Shown: positions 7,679 to 16,640 of the stretch, one piece after another
Position numbering within the stretch: the first letter of the stretch is position 1
Layout: each line of letters starts with the position of its first letter
Assembly (NCBI GenBank): GCA_900128585.1
Contig: LT642277.1
Coordinates: forward strand, 1-26,125
Reading direction: 5' to 3'
DNA length: 26,125 nt
Source of the DNA: Stramenopiles sp. TOSAG23-3
Taxonomy: Eukaryota > Sar
Made by a program: the position numbers and the translations under genes
The notes under the pieces: generated by a model
What the model was told of the DNA's origin: nothing
Databases searched by the model: none
What the model saw: the letters and a program-made list of their open reading frames with translations, nothing else

Positions 7679-8374
7679 TCATATTTTGTATTTTTTAGTC
7701 AAGTATTCCATTTCCTTTTTATTTGTCGCTATCGTTCCAGCGGGCAAAGCACTATTCATCAATGAGGGCGGAATGCTACCTTTCAGATCTTGAAATATGA
7801 ATTCTGTCATTTCCATGAAATTATCTTCGTCTTTGCTCATTTGAAACAAACATGAATTGTAATAATAAGCACGAATGGCATCTTCTCTCACGGGGAATTT
7901 TTCATGTCGACAAGTCCGAATCGTCACAAATATACTACCATCATCCCGTTTATCGATGGTATATTTCCATACGTGGTCGCGCGCTTTCATGCATGGTGCT
8001 TTTACCCGGCAGTATTTAATGTAGCCATCTGGCAGATCTTCCACGTCAACCCATTCCACAAGCCCGGGTAAATTTTCAGGGTTCAACAGAAACTCCAGAA
8101 AATGTTGTGGTTGAACACCTATATATTTTCCATCCCCACGAAGCAAATTATTCGGGTTACCAGATTCATGAGGCCGAAGACTTACCCTCATTTTGAAATT
8201 GTTTTTGTACTTCTGGGGCCAATCTTTCTTAATTTGCCACCCGTGAGTGTTGTCATTCCCTACTTCTTCAGCACACAGACGTAGAAATTCTTCGTACTCT
8301 GTTGCATCATCGCCAAGTGGAGTAGGCAACACGGGGTTGTGTCTTGATTTGAAACAGCAGCAACACAGCCCCAT
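7679..8374 (-). CDS. START-domain lipid-binding protein with dual-acylation-type N-terminus
   Basis: This 231-residue protein begins MGLCCCCFKSR: Gly2 and four consecutive cysteines followed by basic residues. That is typical of N-myristoylated and palmitoylated membrane-anchored proteins. Residues about 25-215 fit a START domain, with RDHVW (132-136), VTIRTCRHEKFP (150-161) and the closing helix pattern QDLKGSIPPSLMN (195-207). START domains hold a lipid or sterol in a hydrophobic pocket, so this may be a membrane-attached lipid sensor or transfer protein; the ligand is unknown. The frame stays open a few codons above the ATG at 8374, but only with a GTG. A TACTAAC-like branch sequence and an AG immediately before this ATG suggest a possible intron upstream. 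The stop is TGA. Confidence 0.8.
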   Translation of the reverse strand: MGLCCCCFKSRHNPVLPTPLGDDATEYEEFLRLCAEEVGNDNTHGWQIKKDWPQKYKNNFKMRVSLRPHESGNPNNLLRGDGKYIGVQPQHFLEFLLNPENLPGLVEWVDVEDLPDGYIKYCRVKAPCMKARDHVWKYTIDKRDDGSIFVTIRTCRHEKFPVREDAIRAYYYNSCLFQMSKDEDNFMEMTEFIFQDLKGSIPPSLMNSALPAGTIATNKKEMEYLTKKYKI

Positions 8375-9014
8375 CTTGAAATTCACAGATTGAGTTGTTA
8401 GTAAATGGATCTGTTATACAGAAAAAAATTAAATTATATTCGTAAGAAACGAGTAAAATTTTCTGTTTAGATAATGTCAGCTTGAGAAACAAATTATCGT
8501 TATGTTCTACAATTAATAATAAATTATTTTAATTCTTCTTCTTCTATTTTTTTCTTCAGGGTTGCTTGTGCATACATTAAGACCGGTCGGTTGTTATTTT
8601 CCGGAGATGTCTAAGGAGGCGTCATATTGTCATTGTTGTGTATTATTAACCCTTCTTCTTCTTCTTTTCTTCTTTTCTTTTTTTTTTTTTTTTTACAATA
8701 ATTAATATGAATTTAGAAAGGGTTTCGACTTTCGACTATTATTCGTCAAAAATCGAAGAGAAGAAAAAAATAGTTGATGATGCTGTACTGTTGTATTCTC
8801 TTAACGTTAATTTCTTTCTACCCTCTTCGTGTCGACGAAATTCGACAAAAAAGATTTTTTCTGTTTTTCAAATTGAATTGTTATAGTTATAGGTACTTTT
8901 TGTATATTCTAAGAAATTTACATAGGAGATTACTAATATTTTTTTTATTATTATTACTACGGCACCAAAAAAAATAGTAGCGTTATTTATTATTGTTGTG
9001 ACAGTGAGCTTGCG
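8375..9014. other. AT-rich intergenic region
   Basis: Upstream side of the START gene and downstream side of the broken gene at 9015-9902. It is AT-rich, with CTT runs near 8530 and 8655 and a poly(T) tract at about 8675-8695. On the - strand TACTAAC lies at 8397-8403. No coding sequence is supported; a 67-codon frame at 8774 starts with TTG and is low complexity. Confidence 0.6.
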
Positions 9015-9902
9015 TCATATATTTTTCAAGTTTACGAAGGCATTTCTCCAAAACTCATCGTGAGCATCATCAGCTTCTGAAAAATGGTTTTGACACATGT
9101 TTAGAAAAACAGCTTCATTGCGAATGAAACAAAAATTTACATCGTTAAATAGACGATCAAATAGAATGCTCACGGATTCGTAAAATATCCCATCAGGGGA
9201 TCAGAGGTAGAGTTTAGAAGCAGAATGTTCCCGCAGAAACAACATCCCTTGCAAACGATCCATTAGAATACGGAGTTCCATCGGGTTAGATAAAATTAGT
9301 GGGTTTTGAAACATTTGTTTCACTGATCTAACGCTACTGAGAAAGCACATCCCATTTTCTCTGAGGTTTTGGTCAAATAGGCCTCCGGGTCGACAGGCAT
9401 AAATCCAAGTACCATCCTACCATTATGATCATACTTTCGTGATCGAACATACCCGAGCAATTTATCGATGTGCACCAGTACCTGCACTGTAGCCATGTTG
9501 TACCCAGTAGCTTGCCACCCAAAATTGACAAGATCAGTGAGATAAGCGAACGCCTTCTCAGTGTTGTATACTCGTTCGTTCAGGTTCTTTTTCTTAAACT
9601 CGTTACAATCGATCGTGGCATGGAGTATTGCGTCATAGTAATCATTAACCGTTTTGTCCATCGCAACCAACAAATCTGTGTGAAACAACCATTTCTGAGC
9701 GTCCAATTGTTTTGCTTCTACCGCCACCGAGTGCTTCAATTCAACTTTTGCTTTCATTTCCCGAACGGCATTGTCAATGCCAGTAACATGCGCTGCCGCA
9801 GGCTTAACTGACCTGGATGCGGACAGCAGCAAGTCTGGCAACTCTTTCTTACTTGCGAGCTTTGAATTCCTCTAAAACATTTGGAGAAGCCGCGGATTGC
9901 AT
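9015..9902 (-). pseudogene. Broken or intron-split gene of unknown family
   Basis: Protein-like sequence on the - strand runs from an ATG at 9902 to a TGA at 9015-9017, about 290 codons, but in three blocks. Block 1 (9902-9849, MQSAASPNVLEEFK) ends in TAA. Block 2 (about 9874-9320) is one open frame of charged helical sequence. Block 3 (about 9416-9015) is back in the frame of block 1 and is interrupted by TGA at 9201-9203. The first break could be a 40-nt intron, GTAAGA to CCAG (9852-9813), whose removal joins blocks 1 and 2 in frame. The second frame change (between 9416 and 9320) and the TGA have no good splice solution, so decay is the simplest reading. Sequencing indels are an alternative. 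No family is recognised. A dispersed repeat lies just upstream of the start. Confidence 0.6.
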
Positions 9903-9910
9903 TATTACAG

Positions 9911-9949
9911 AATGAGAGTCTTAAAACATACTCTATATATTTTGTTTTA
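9911..9949. repeat. Single-arm copy of the foldback repeat
   Basis: Positions 9911-9932 are identical to 2935-2956, part of the 31-bp foldback arm. The following TATATATTTTGTTTT also matches 3068-3089 closely. It lies 8 bases upstream of the ATG of the broken gene and about 170 bases beyond the 3' end of the POT transporter gene. Confidence 0.8.
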
Positions 9950-10117
9950 CACTGTACAGATGATATAAAATTTGATTTTAGGTTTAATTTAAAAAAAACA
10001 GAATTATCAATCACATCAACAATTGAAATTTACCAAAATGCGTACAATACGTTTTTTAATGTAGAGTGACTTTCTATCTCTAAGCGTCTACGTGCGCCTG
10101 AATTCAGCGTTTCTTTG

Positions 10118-11683
10118 TTAACTAAACAAAATTGAACCATTAGCGTCAGTAGCGGCCGTGTTTGAGTTTGGGATAAGCAGCGGCGTTTTCCCGTCTGCAC
10201 TGCTCATGTGCGAGGCCGAATCGTTCTCCAACAGCGACCCCCCGTTCCCAGCGTTGGGCACGTACGGGACAAACGTTTTTGACAACCGGGCGAAGGCAAC
10301 GGCGTTGAGGACCATGAGTCCAGCAAAGATTAGGTAAATCATCGTCGGGTCAATGTTTTTCAAAACGTTGTACAAGAACCCCCCTGCAAAGTCGCCAACC
10401 GCGGTCGTCAGCAAGAACAAGCTCATTATTGTCGATTTCATTGTTTCAGGGGCATTCTCGTAGGCAAACTCCAGGCCCGCAATGGAGACGAGAATTTCCG
10501 AGACACTCAGCACAACGTACTGCGGAAGCTGCCACAAAATGCTCACGGAATTCGGGGCCTCGCTGGAATCGATAATGTACTGAACAAACGCAGAGATGAG
10601 GAACGCGGCGGCCGCGACAAACATGCCGACGCGCATTTTTGCCAGACTGCTGATCTTGTACATCCCCCCTTTCGACACGAGCGGGTAGATCCAATTGTTG
10701 AACAGAGGGATCATCGCCAAGACCAGCACCGGGTTCACGATCCCCATCTGCTCCGGCTCTAAAATGCCGTGCCCGTCCATTTTGTTGGCCTGCAGCGTCC
10801 ACGCGCTGCCCTGCTGGTCGTAGAGCATCCAGAATGAGGGGAGGCAGGTAAAGACGACACCAATCCGGGCAACGGCGATCGCTTCAACAATCGCGTCCCG
10901 GTCGCATCCGGGGTGCCCCGCCGCGCACGTCAGCCAGTGGACCTCGCCGAAATCGACGTCGTTGCCGTACTCGACCTGCTCTTGCCTCGGCAACGTGCCC
11001 GCACTCACGGCGCGCGCGGTGGCAATGGTGCGCATCACCCTGCTGATCGGGCTGCCGCTCAGAGGCGTGTTCACGTACTCCTTCCGGGCGCGCCAAAACA
11101 GGTACGTCGCGAGCAAGAGTAGGATGCAAGGGACCAAGAAGGCTACGAAATAATCAAAGTATCTTTTCAGCAACGGAGTGATTATGTACGACGCCACGGA
11201 ACCGGTGTTGATGCAAAAATAAAACGCCATGAAGTACCGGGTGATGTCCTGCTTGTCATCCTGGTGGTACTGGTCCGCGCCAAACGAAGAAACGTTTGGC
11301 TTGATCCCCCCCGTCCCTATTGCGATAATGAACAGGGCAAGAAGGCAGCCGCCGACCGAGCTGAAAATGCTGGTCAGGGACAACAAAAGGCTACCAACAC
11401 AGTACAATATCGAAAACCGTATGATGGTCTTGTACTTTCCCCAGTACGTGTCTGCGACGTACCCCCCGATAAGTGCCATAGAATAAGCCATCCCTGAAGA
11501 GTACAAGAAGAGCGAGATCGCACTGTTTTCCGCCCACTTCAACCGTTCTACGCAGTAGAGGGTCAAAATAGAACGGAGGCCATACCACGAGAACCGTTCG
11601 CACGTTTCCGACAGCAATATATTGATGACCCACGGCGGCCCTCCCAACCACTTTTGAATGCAATTTCTATTGTTACTAGACAT
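10118..11683 (-). CDS. Proton-dependent oligopeptide transporter (POT/PTR2, SLC15-like)
   Basis: This 521-residue protein belongs to the POT family of the major facilitator superfamily, which moves di- and tripeptides or related solutes with protons. Helix 1 has the ExxERF motif (E26, E29, R30, F31) followed by WYG. PTR signature regions are present: GGYVADTYWGKYKTI (73-87), GTGGIKPNVSSFGADQ (123-138) and FYFCINTGS (154-162). The helix 7 motif FWMLYDQQGSAWTLQANKMDG-like text is also present. About 12 hydrophobic helices are visible, with a hydrophilic C-terminal tail from about residue 480. The length is normal for eukaryotic members. The start is the ATG at 11683 and the stop is TAA. The membrane (plasma, vacuolar or other) cannot be told. 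No intron is visible. Confidence 0.92.
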   Translation of the reverse strand: MSSNNRNCIQKWLGGPPWVINILLSETCERFSWYGLRSILTLYCVERLKWAENSAISLFLYSSGMAYSMALIGGYVADTYWGKYKTIIRFSILYCVGSLLLSLTSIFSSVGGCLLALFIIAIGTGGIKPNVSSFGADQYHQDDKQDITRYFMAFYFCINTGSVASYIITPLLKRYFDYFVAFLVPCILLLLATYLFWRARKEYVNTPLSGSPISRVMRTIATARAVSAGTLPRQEQVEYGNDVDFGEVHWLTCAAGHPGCDRDAIVEAIAVARIGVVFTCLPSFWMLYDQQGSAWTLQANKMDGHGILEPEQMGIVNPVLVLAMIPLFNNWIYPLVSKGGMYKISSLAKMRVGMFVAAAAFLISAFVQYIIDSSEAPNSVSILWQLPQYVVLSVSEILVSIAGLEFAYENAPETMKSTIMSLFLLTTAVGDFAGGFLYNVLKNIDPTMIYLIFAGLMVLNAVAFARLSKTFVPYVPNAGNGGSLLENDSASHMSSADGKTPLLIPNSNTAATDANGSILFS

Positions 11684-12517
11684 AATCCCCTAGCTTTTAT
11701 CTTCTCCCCCCCCCTTCATTTACACCAAAAAAGACTAAACCAATGCTATTTTAAATTCGAACTTTGAATAAATAATTTATAGTGTTCTTCATTCCATTCG
11801 ATGTATGAACATGTATATCTATCTAATTCAGCCATTTATCCAGAACGAACGAAGAAGAATAAAAAAATATAATAATAATATTTAATAAAATATAAGAAGA
11901 AGAAGAGAATAAATAAAAAAACTAATAAATTTGAAATATTACGTAAAAGACTAATAAAAGCTACACCATGATTCAGGTACACTCATTGACATTATAATTA
12001 TAATAATAGAATTTAAATTATTTTAAGAATCTATTATTTGAATAAAATGAATAAATTACCTTATTCTTCATCCCTTTTGAAATTCCAATTTATTAATTTA
12101 TTATTATTATTATTTTTTTTTTGATGATTGATTTCTTCTTCTTCTCCTCCTCGTCTTCCTCTTCTCTCAGGTCGTCCGTCCGCCGTCGTCCCTTTTCTCG
12201 TAACTGCTATAATCGCAGACGACGACACTATATATCTAAAAACTCTAAAATATTTTTTTAAAAAAAATATTTAACCGGCACTTGTTTATTAGGTTTATGT
12301 TGTTTGTTCAGAATTAGGATATATATATATATATTGTGTAGTTATTTATTTTTCATTCACGCCAATTAGCAGATTTGAATGTTCAACTAAATAACCCAGA
12401 GAATTACAGAAATAAAAATATTTTCTTTGGAAGCATACCATTGGGAGCGGTTCGTTGGGTTCATTCGTTTTAGGGGTGTACAGGTGTCGGTAGGGTAGAA
12501 GTAGAGGGTTGCTGCGG
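11684..12517. other. AT-rich divergent intergenic region
   Basis: Shared upstream region of the transporter (-) and the LicD-type gene (+). It includes a C9 homopolymer near 11706, long TAA/ATT-rich DNA, a CTT patch at 12130-12170, and an AT palindrome around 12246-12273 (AAATATTTTTTT against AAAAAAATATTT). A TA run lies near 12322. No gene is supported. Confidence 0.65.
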
Positions 12518-13348
12518 ATGAGGAGAGCGGGCAAGGGGGGCGTCGTTACGGCGGCCGAGCGTCCGACGCCGGGCGATTCGCAAAAGGGGGTGCCCCATTC
12601 CCAGGTAGAGCTGCCAATTATGCACAAGCTCTGGTTTCGTGTTCTTATCGCAACGGCAATTTTGGCAGCCTGTTTTTTCTATGTATACACGAACAGAATG
12701 ATCGGCACGGGGGACTGGTGCTTGCGGACGGAGGAGCAAGTTGCGAAACAGTGCGACTTGCTGACGAAAGTTGCAAACTTGTTACAGGCCCATAACTTTC
12801 AGAGTTGGGTCTGCTACGGCACTGCCCTCGCGGCGTATAGAAATGGAAAACCGATCCCGTGGGAGATTGACGACGATTTGTGCGTGTTACAGAAGGATTT
12901 GGCCAACATCCGTTTTATCCTAGAAGAATCTGCGAAAGACTTGAACATCGAGGTGATCTACGCCGACGATTTCAACGTGGTCGCAATGCAAGTGCGCCTG
13001 AAGCATGTCAACGGTGTCCTTCCGGCTGGGGATTATACAATAGACTTTTACGCCCATAAAGAGCACACTTTTTTCAGCAGCATCAGAATGATGCAAAACG
13101 TGGCCCTAATACGGGACCGCATGAAAAGGGACATGCCGACGAGCATGCTTTACCCGTTGCAACCGATGCCGTACTGCGCCCACCCTGACCGCATCCGTGA
13201 CGGCGCGGAACAACCTCCGTTATTTCGTGGCCCAGGCAACATCACCGAGTACTTGACCCATTTGTACGGCACAACATTTAGAACACCAAACACGATTGTT
13301 GATAGCAATGGCTGGAGGGGATGGCGATGTTATTTTTGGAAAGCATGA
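12518..13348 (+). CDS. LicD/fukutin-family type II membrane protein
   Basis: This 276-residue protein has a short basic cytosolic N-terminus, one signal-anchor helix at about 38-58, and a lumenal LicD domain. The core motif is YGTALAAYRNGKPIPWE followed by IDDDLC (100-122), matching the G-T-L-x-R-x-G-x-I-P-W-D-x-D-x-D pattern of LicD, fukutin and FKRP. Later, LYPLQPMPYC (211-220) and YLTHLYG (245-251) fit the family's C-terminal pattern. Members transfer phosphodiester-linked groups such as phosphocholine or ribitol-phosphate to glycans; the donor here is unknown. The Golgi is the likely site. The ATG at 12518 is chosen; an in-frame TTG lies three codons upstream. The stop TGA merges into a GAAA repeat. 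The next gene is a glycosyltransferase on the same strand. Confidence 0.85.
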   Translation: MRRAGKGGVVTAAERPTPGDSQKGVPHSQVELPIMHKLWFRVLIATAILAACFFYVYTNRMIGTGDWCLRTEEQVAKQCDLLTKVANLLQAHNFQSWVCYGTALAAYRNGKPIPWEIDDDLCVLQKDLANIRFILEESAKDLNIEVIYADDFNVVAMQVRLKHVNGVLPAGDYTIDFYAHKEHTFFSSIRMMQNVALIRDRMKRDMPTSMLYPLQPMPYCAHPDRIRDGAEQPPLFRGPGNITEYLTHLYGTTFRTPNTIVDSNGWRGWRCYFWKA

Positions 13349-13365
13349 AAGAAAGAAAGAAAGAA
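13347..13365. repeat. (GAAA)n run overlapping a stop codon
   Basis: Four to five GAAA units start within the TGA stop codon of the LicD-type gene. The orphan gene at 4809-5981 ends in the same way. Confidence 0.8.
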
Positions 13366-13807
13366 CACCATGCTTCTTATAAAATATGTATTATTTTATT
13401 GTATTATATATTATATTGATTTTTGACAGCAGAGGAGGAGCGGCAAGCACACAACACAGAGCAAATAAATAGCAGGGGAGGGAGGCGTGATGTGGAAGAA
13501 GAAGAAGAGGAATTATATATTAAATAATAATATTAATATTAAATCCATCACCCCCACCACACACATCATCAATCACTGTCGACGATATTGGGAGTACCGG
13601 TACCGGTAGTAGTAATAGTAGTAATAAGAAGTAAAAAAAAAATATAAATAATAATAACATAATAACAAAAAATCTTCTTTTCTTTCTTTCCCTTTTTTTC
13701 TTCTCTTTCTGCACGTTTATAAATAATTATAATCGAGGAGAAACGATAACCTTGGACGGTAGTTTATACAGAGATATAGTAGTGTCCACCCCAAAGGTGT
13801 TCGCCCC
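13349..13807. other. AT-rich intergenic region
   Basis: Spacer between two + strand genes. It holds the GAAA run, AT-rich DNA to 13545, a short GTA/GGTACC-rich patch at 13593-13632 and CTTT-rich DNA at 13675-13710. No gene is supported. Confidence 0.6.
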
Positions 13808-15166
13808 ATGTCCGCTCTCGCGTCCAACCCGGAAGATGGGGTCAACGGGACGGAGTCCATTCCCACGACCCCCGAAGGGTTCAATGCGCTGGGTTGCAAG
13901 CTCCAGGCCATGGGGTTGGTGTCAAGGGCGATTAGTCAGTACCGGAAGGCGCTTAAACTGACTGGCAATACGCACCAAAAAGCAAACTTCAACATGGCAA
14001 TTTGCCTGTGCGAGTTGGCAAGGCGACAGGGGTTCGACGGAAAGGACAGTATCAAGAGGGCGTTCTGGAAGAAGGCGACGGTGCACTACAAGAAAGTGAT
14101 CGGTTGTGAGTCTGGGCAAGAGGATATTATGATCGAGGCAACGTCCAACCTCGCCGTGCTTCAAATGAACCTGGGCGACCTTGACGAAGCGCACGCCCTT
14201 GTTCGCAGGGTTCTGGAGGAAACGCTCAACGTTTCCCCTGAACGGCGGCGGGACGCGCGTTGGAATTTGAACAGTATACTTCGGCGCATGGGGCGAAAGG
14301 ACGAAGCGATTCAGCGCATGCGAAGTGGGATCAGCGCTGCCTTGGCGAAATCGAGCGAGCGGGGACACGAGAGCGTGCCGTGCTTGAACTGTGACAAGCT
14401 CAGAGAGTGCGCCGGCCAGGCCGGCGGGGGAGGGGCTGGAAGGATTGCCGTCGTGTGCGTCAAGTGGGGCACCAAGTACGGTTTCGACTACGTAAAGAAT
14501 TTGTGCGACGGGGTGAAAACACACCTTTCCTTGCCCCACGATTTCTACTGTCTGACTGACGACCTCTCGTCTTTGTCCGCTTCTGGTTCCGAAGCGTACG
14601 ATATCAAAGGGATCCAACTTGAGACTGGGTGGACGGGGTGGTGGAACAAGCTTTGCCTGTTCTCAAAGCAGTCGACGCTGTCAAAGTTGGACCCGCGGAC
14701 CACGAAGGTGCTGTACGTGGACCTGGATACGATCGTCACGGGTTCCCTGGACGAGATCGGGGGGTACGGCGGGCCTTTTGCTATCTTGTCCACAGATGGG
14801 TTGGATAACGAGGGGAGCGATTTTTCAGACGGTTACAACAGCAGCATAGTTATTTTTGACGTGACCAAGCCGGCCGTGGTCGACCTGATCGAGTCCACCA
14901 TTTACCGCCCCCTTGCCCACCATTTTGAAGTCACCCACCAGTTCGTTCACCGGTTGGACCATTGGTTGGAGATGACCGTCCTCGCCGCCGACCTTCTCCA
15001 AGACCTGTTCCCGCATCAAATCCTAGAGTACACCCACGACATTGTCAACGGGAACAATGGCAAAGTCCCTGGTAACGGGCGTATCGTTAACTTTCCCCTT
15101 GCCCCCAAACCCCACCAAATATGCGACAGCCACCGCTGGATGCGAAAGGATTGGGGGATGAAATAA
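13808..15166 (+). CDS. TPR-domain glycosyltransferase (GT-A fold)
   Basis: This 452-residue protein joins an N-terminal TPR-like region, about 22-180 (FNALGCKLQAMGLVSRAISQYRKAL and ATSNLAVLQMNLGDLDEA-type helical pairs), to a glycosyltransferase domain from about 212. The GT part has KYGFDYVKNLCDGVKTHL (223-240), FYCLTDD (246-252), a WWNKLCLF helix (278-285) and the metal-binding DLD motif at 305-307 in LYVDLDTIVTGSLDE. Near the end HWLEM (385-389) and FPLAPKPH (429-436) fit the acceptor-side pattern. This architecture resembles a family common in bacteria, so lateral origin is possible but not shown. There is no signal peptide or membrane helix, so it is probably cytosolic. The start is the ATG at 13808 and the stop is TAA. 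Donor and acceptor are unknown. Confidence 0.82.
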   Translation: MSALASNPEDGVNGTESIPTTPEGFNALGCKLQAMGLVSRAISQYRKALKLTGNTHQKANFNMAICLCELARRQGFDGKDSIKRAFWKKATVHYKKVIGCESGQEDIMIEATSNLAVLQMNLGDLDEAHALVRRVLEETLNVSPERRRDARWNLNSILRRMGRKDEAIQRMRSGISAALAKSSERGHESVPCLNCDKLRECAGQAGGGGAGRIAVVCVKWGTKYGFDYVKNLCDGVKTHLSLPHDFYCLTDDLSSLSASGSEAYDIKGIQLETGWTGWWNKLCLFSKQSTLSKLDPRTTKVLYVDLDTIVTGSLDEIGGYGGPFAILSTDGLDNEGSDFSDGYNSSIVIFDVTKPAVVDLIESTIYRPLAHHFEVTHQFVHRLDHWLEMTVLAADLLQDLFPHQILEYTHDIVNGNNGKVPGNGRIVNFPLAPKPHQICDSHRWMRKDWGMK

Positions 15167-16640
15167 ATCAATGATAATGATTGGAATAGGGTTATATATA
15201 CCATCCCCAATTCGATGCTGTACAATCTATTGTCTTACGAAGTACACATTTCCGTATACTTATGTGTGTCAAAATATCTACTCGTCGACTATTATCAACA
15301 TAGAATATACCCAAAAGCATTTACATGTCCTATCTAATCGTTCTATACAACTACATTTATTCAAGTAATCTTTTCTTTTTCTCTGAAAGAGCCCTTGCGT
15401 AACATATACACAGCATTCATGAACAATTAAATGGCTGCGAGGGACACTTCAAATATCATTTCAGCGAAAGAATCGTTTTGTCTTCCAATTTCCAATTATT
15501 CAGTTATGTACTAAACATTACAATAATGTATTATACTAAAATAAGCAATTTAGTCAACCCCAACGTCTGTCTTCCTCTTTGAAAATTCAGAAGCCGAAGC
15601 CGAAGGAAGCCAGGAGGGAAGAAAGAAAAGAAAGAAAAAGAAAAGAAAGAAAAGAAAGAAAGGAAAGAAAAGAAGAAAGAAAAGAAAGAAAGAAAGAAAA
15701 GAAGAAAGAAAAGAAAGAAAGAAAAGAAACAAAAGAAACAAAAGAAACAAAAGAAACAAAAGAAAGAAAAGAAAGAAAAGAAGAAAGAAAAGAAGAAAGA
15801 AAAGAAAGAAAAGAAAGAAAAGAAACAAAAGAAACAAAAGAAACAAAAGAAAGAAAGAAAAGAAAGAAAACAAACAAACAAACAAACAAACAAGAAGAAA
15901 TAGTCTATAGTCTAAGAAGGAAGGAATAGGAGGAAGCGAAGCGAATGAAGCCTTTTTATTTAGGAGTTTTAAAAAAACAAAAACAAGAAAGATAAAATAA
16001 TTCATATTTAAGGAGATAAACTTTCTTTATAATCCATTTGTTATGATAATACCATTGTAAATGTATGTATTTAGATGAAATCATTTATTCATATTAATAA
16101 ATATAAATAGAATCAAAAAGTGATAAAGTATACCTATTTTACATATACATAGCATATATAATATATATAATTATATAACCTTAATTATGGATTATTTGGT
16201 CCAGCTCTTTTATTTTTATTTTTTTGTGGCTATTTTTATTTTCTTTCTGCAGCATCACCACCACCACATCAATTACGTAATAATGGAGCACAACCAAAAA
16301 ACCAATAAGACCAAAAGACCAAGACCAGGGCACCCCCCTCCCCCCACCACGATGAGATAAAGGCATGGGAGACGAGAAAAGGAAAGAAGTTGTTTACAAT
16401 CAGTGAACGTCCTTTGTACAACAACAACAACAACAACAAAAGTCGAATTTCTTTTTTCTTTTCTTTCTAAATTTTACTATCTAGTTTTAAAAACAGAGTC
16501 TTGCTTGAGCACCACACGCCCAACCAAGACCACTTTCGAAACCACGGGGAACACAACTCAAAAAGCAGGGGTATTTGAGGAGGGCAACCAGAACCACAAT
16601 CTTTAGCACCTTCATATCCAACACGTAAACGTAAACAAAA
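15167..16640. other. Large intergenic region with polypurine tract
   Basis: 1.47 kb between two + strand genes. 15167-15590 is AT-rich with no clear feature. 15590-15960 is a long purine-rich tract. 15960-16200 is strongly AT-rich. 16240-16640 is more mixed, with a C-rich stretch near 16330 and a CAA run near 16420, and probably contains the promoter and 5' UTR of the inositol phosphate synthase gene. Long open frames on both strands across the purine tract are compositional artefacts. Confidence 0.65.
15612..15899. repeat. Polypurine tract with GAAA and GAAACAAAA sub-repeats
   Basis: 15612-15729 is uninterrupted purine (118 bases of AAAG/AAG units). Clusters of the 9-mer GAAACAAAA follow, about four near 15726-15761 and three near 15822-15849, separated by more GAAA units. 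A (CAAA)n run lies at 15871-15892. The two 9-mer clusters suggest an internal duplication. Confidence 0.88.

Noticed and set aside
8774-8977. 67-codon hydrophobic frame
   Set aside because: It starts at TTG in AT-rich DNA, is low complexity and is followed by the end of the broken gene on the other strand.
9015-9902. Programmed recoding (frameshift plus TGA readthrough) as the explanation of the broken gene
   Set aside because: It would need two or three independent recoding events without a recognisable slippery site or stem-loop; decay, splicing or sequencing error is simpler.
12246-12273. AT-only palindrome
   Set aside because: Short A and T runs give such palindromes often in DNA this AT-rich; no related copies were seen.
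15531-16005. Several open frames of 100-150 codons on both strands in the purine tract
   Set aside because: Polypurine DNA lacks stops on one strand and gives Lys/Glu/Arg or Phe/Ser/Leu repeats; these are compositional artefacts.
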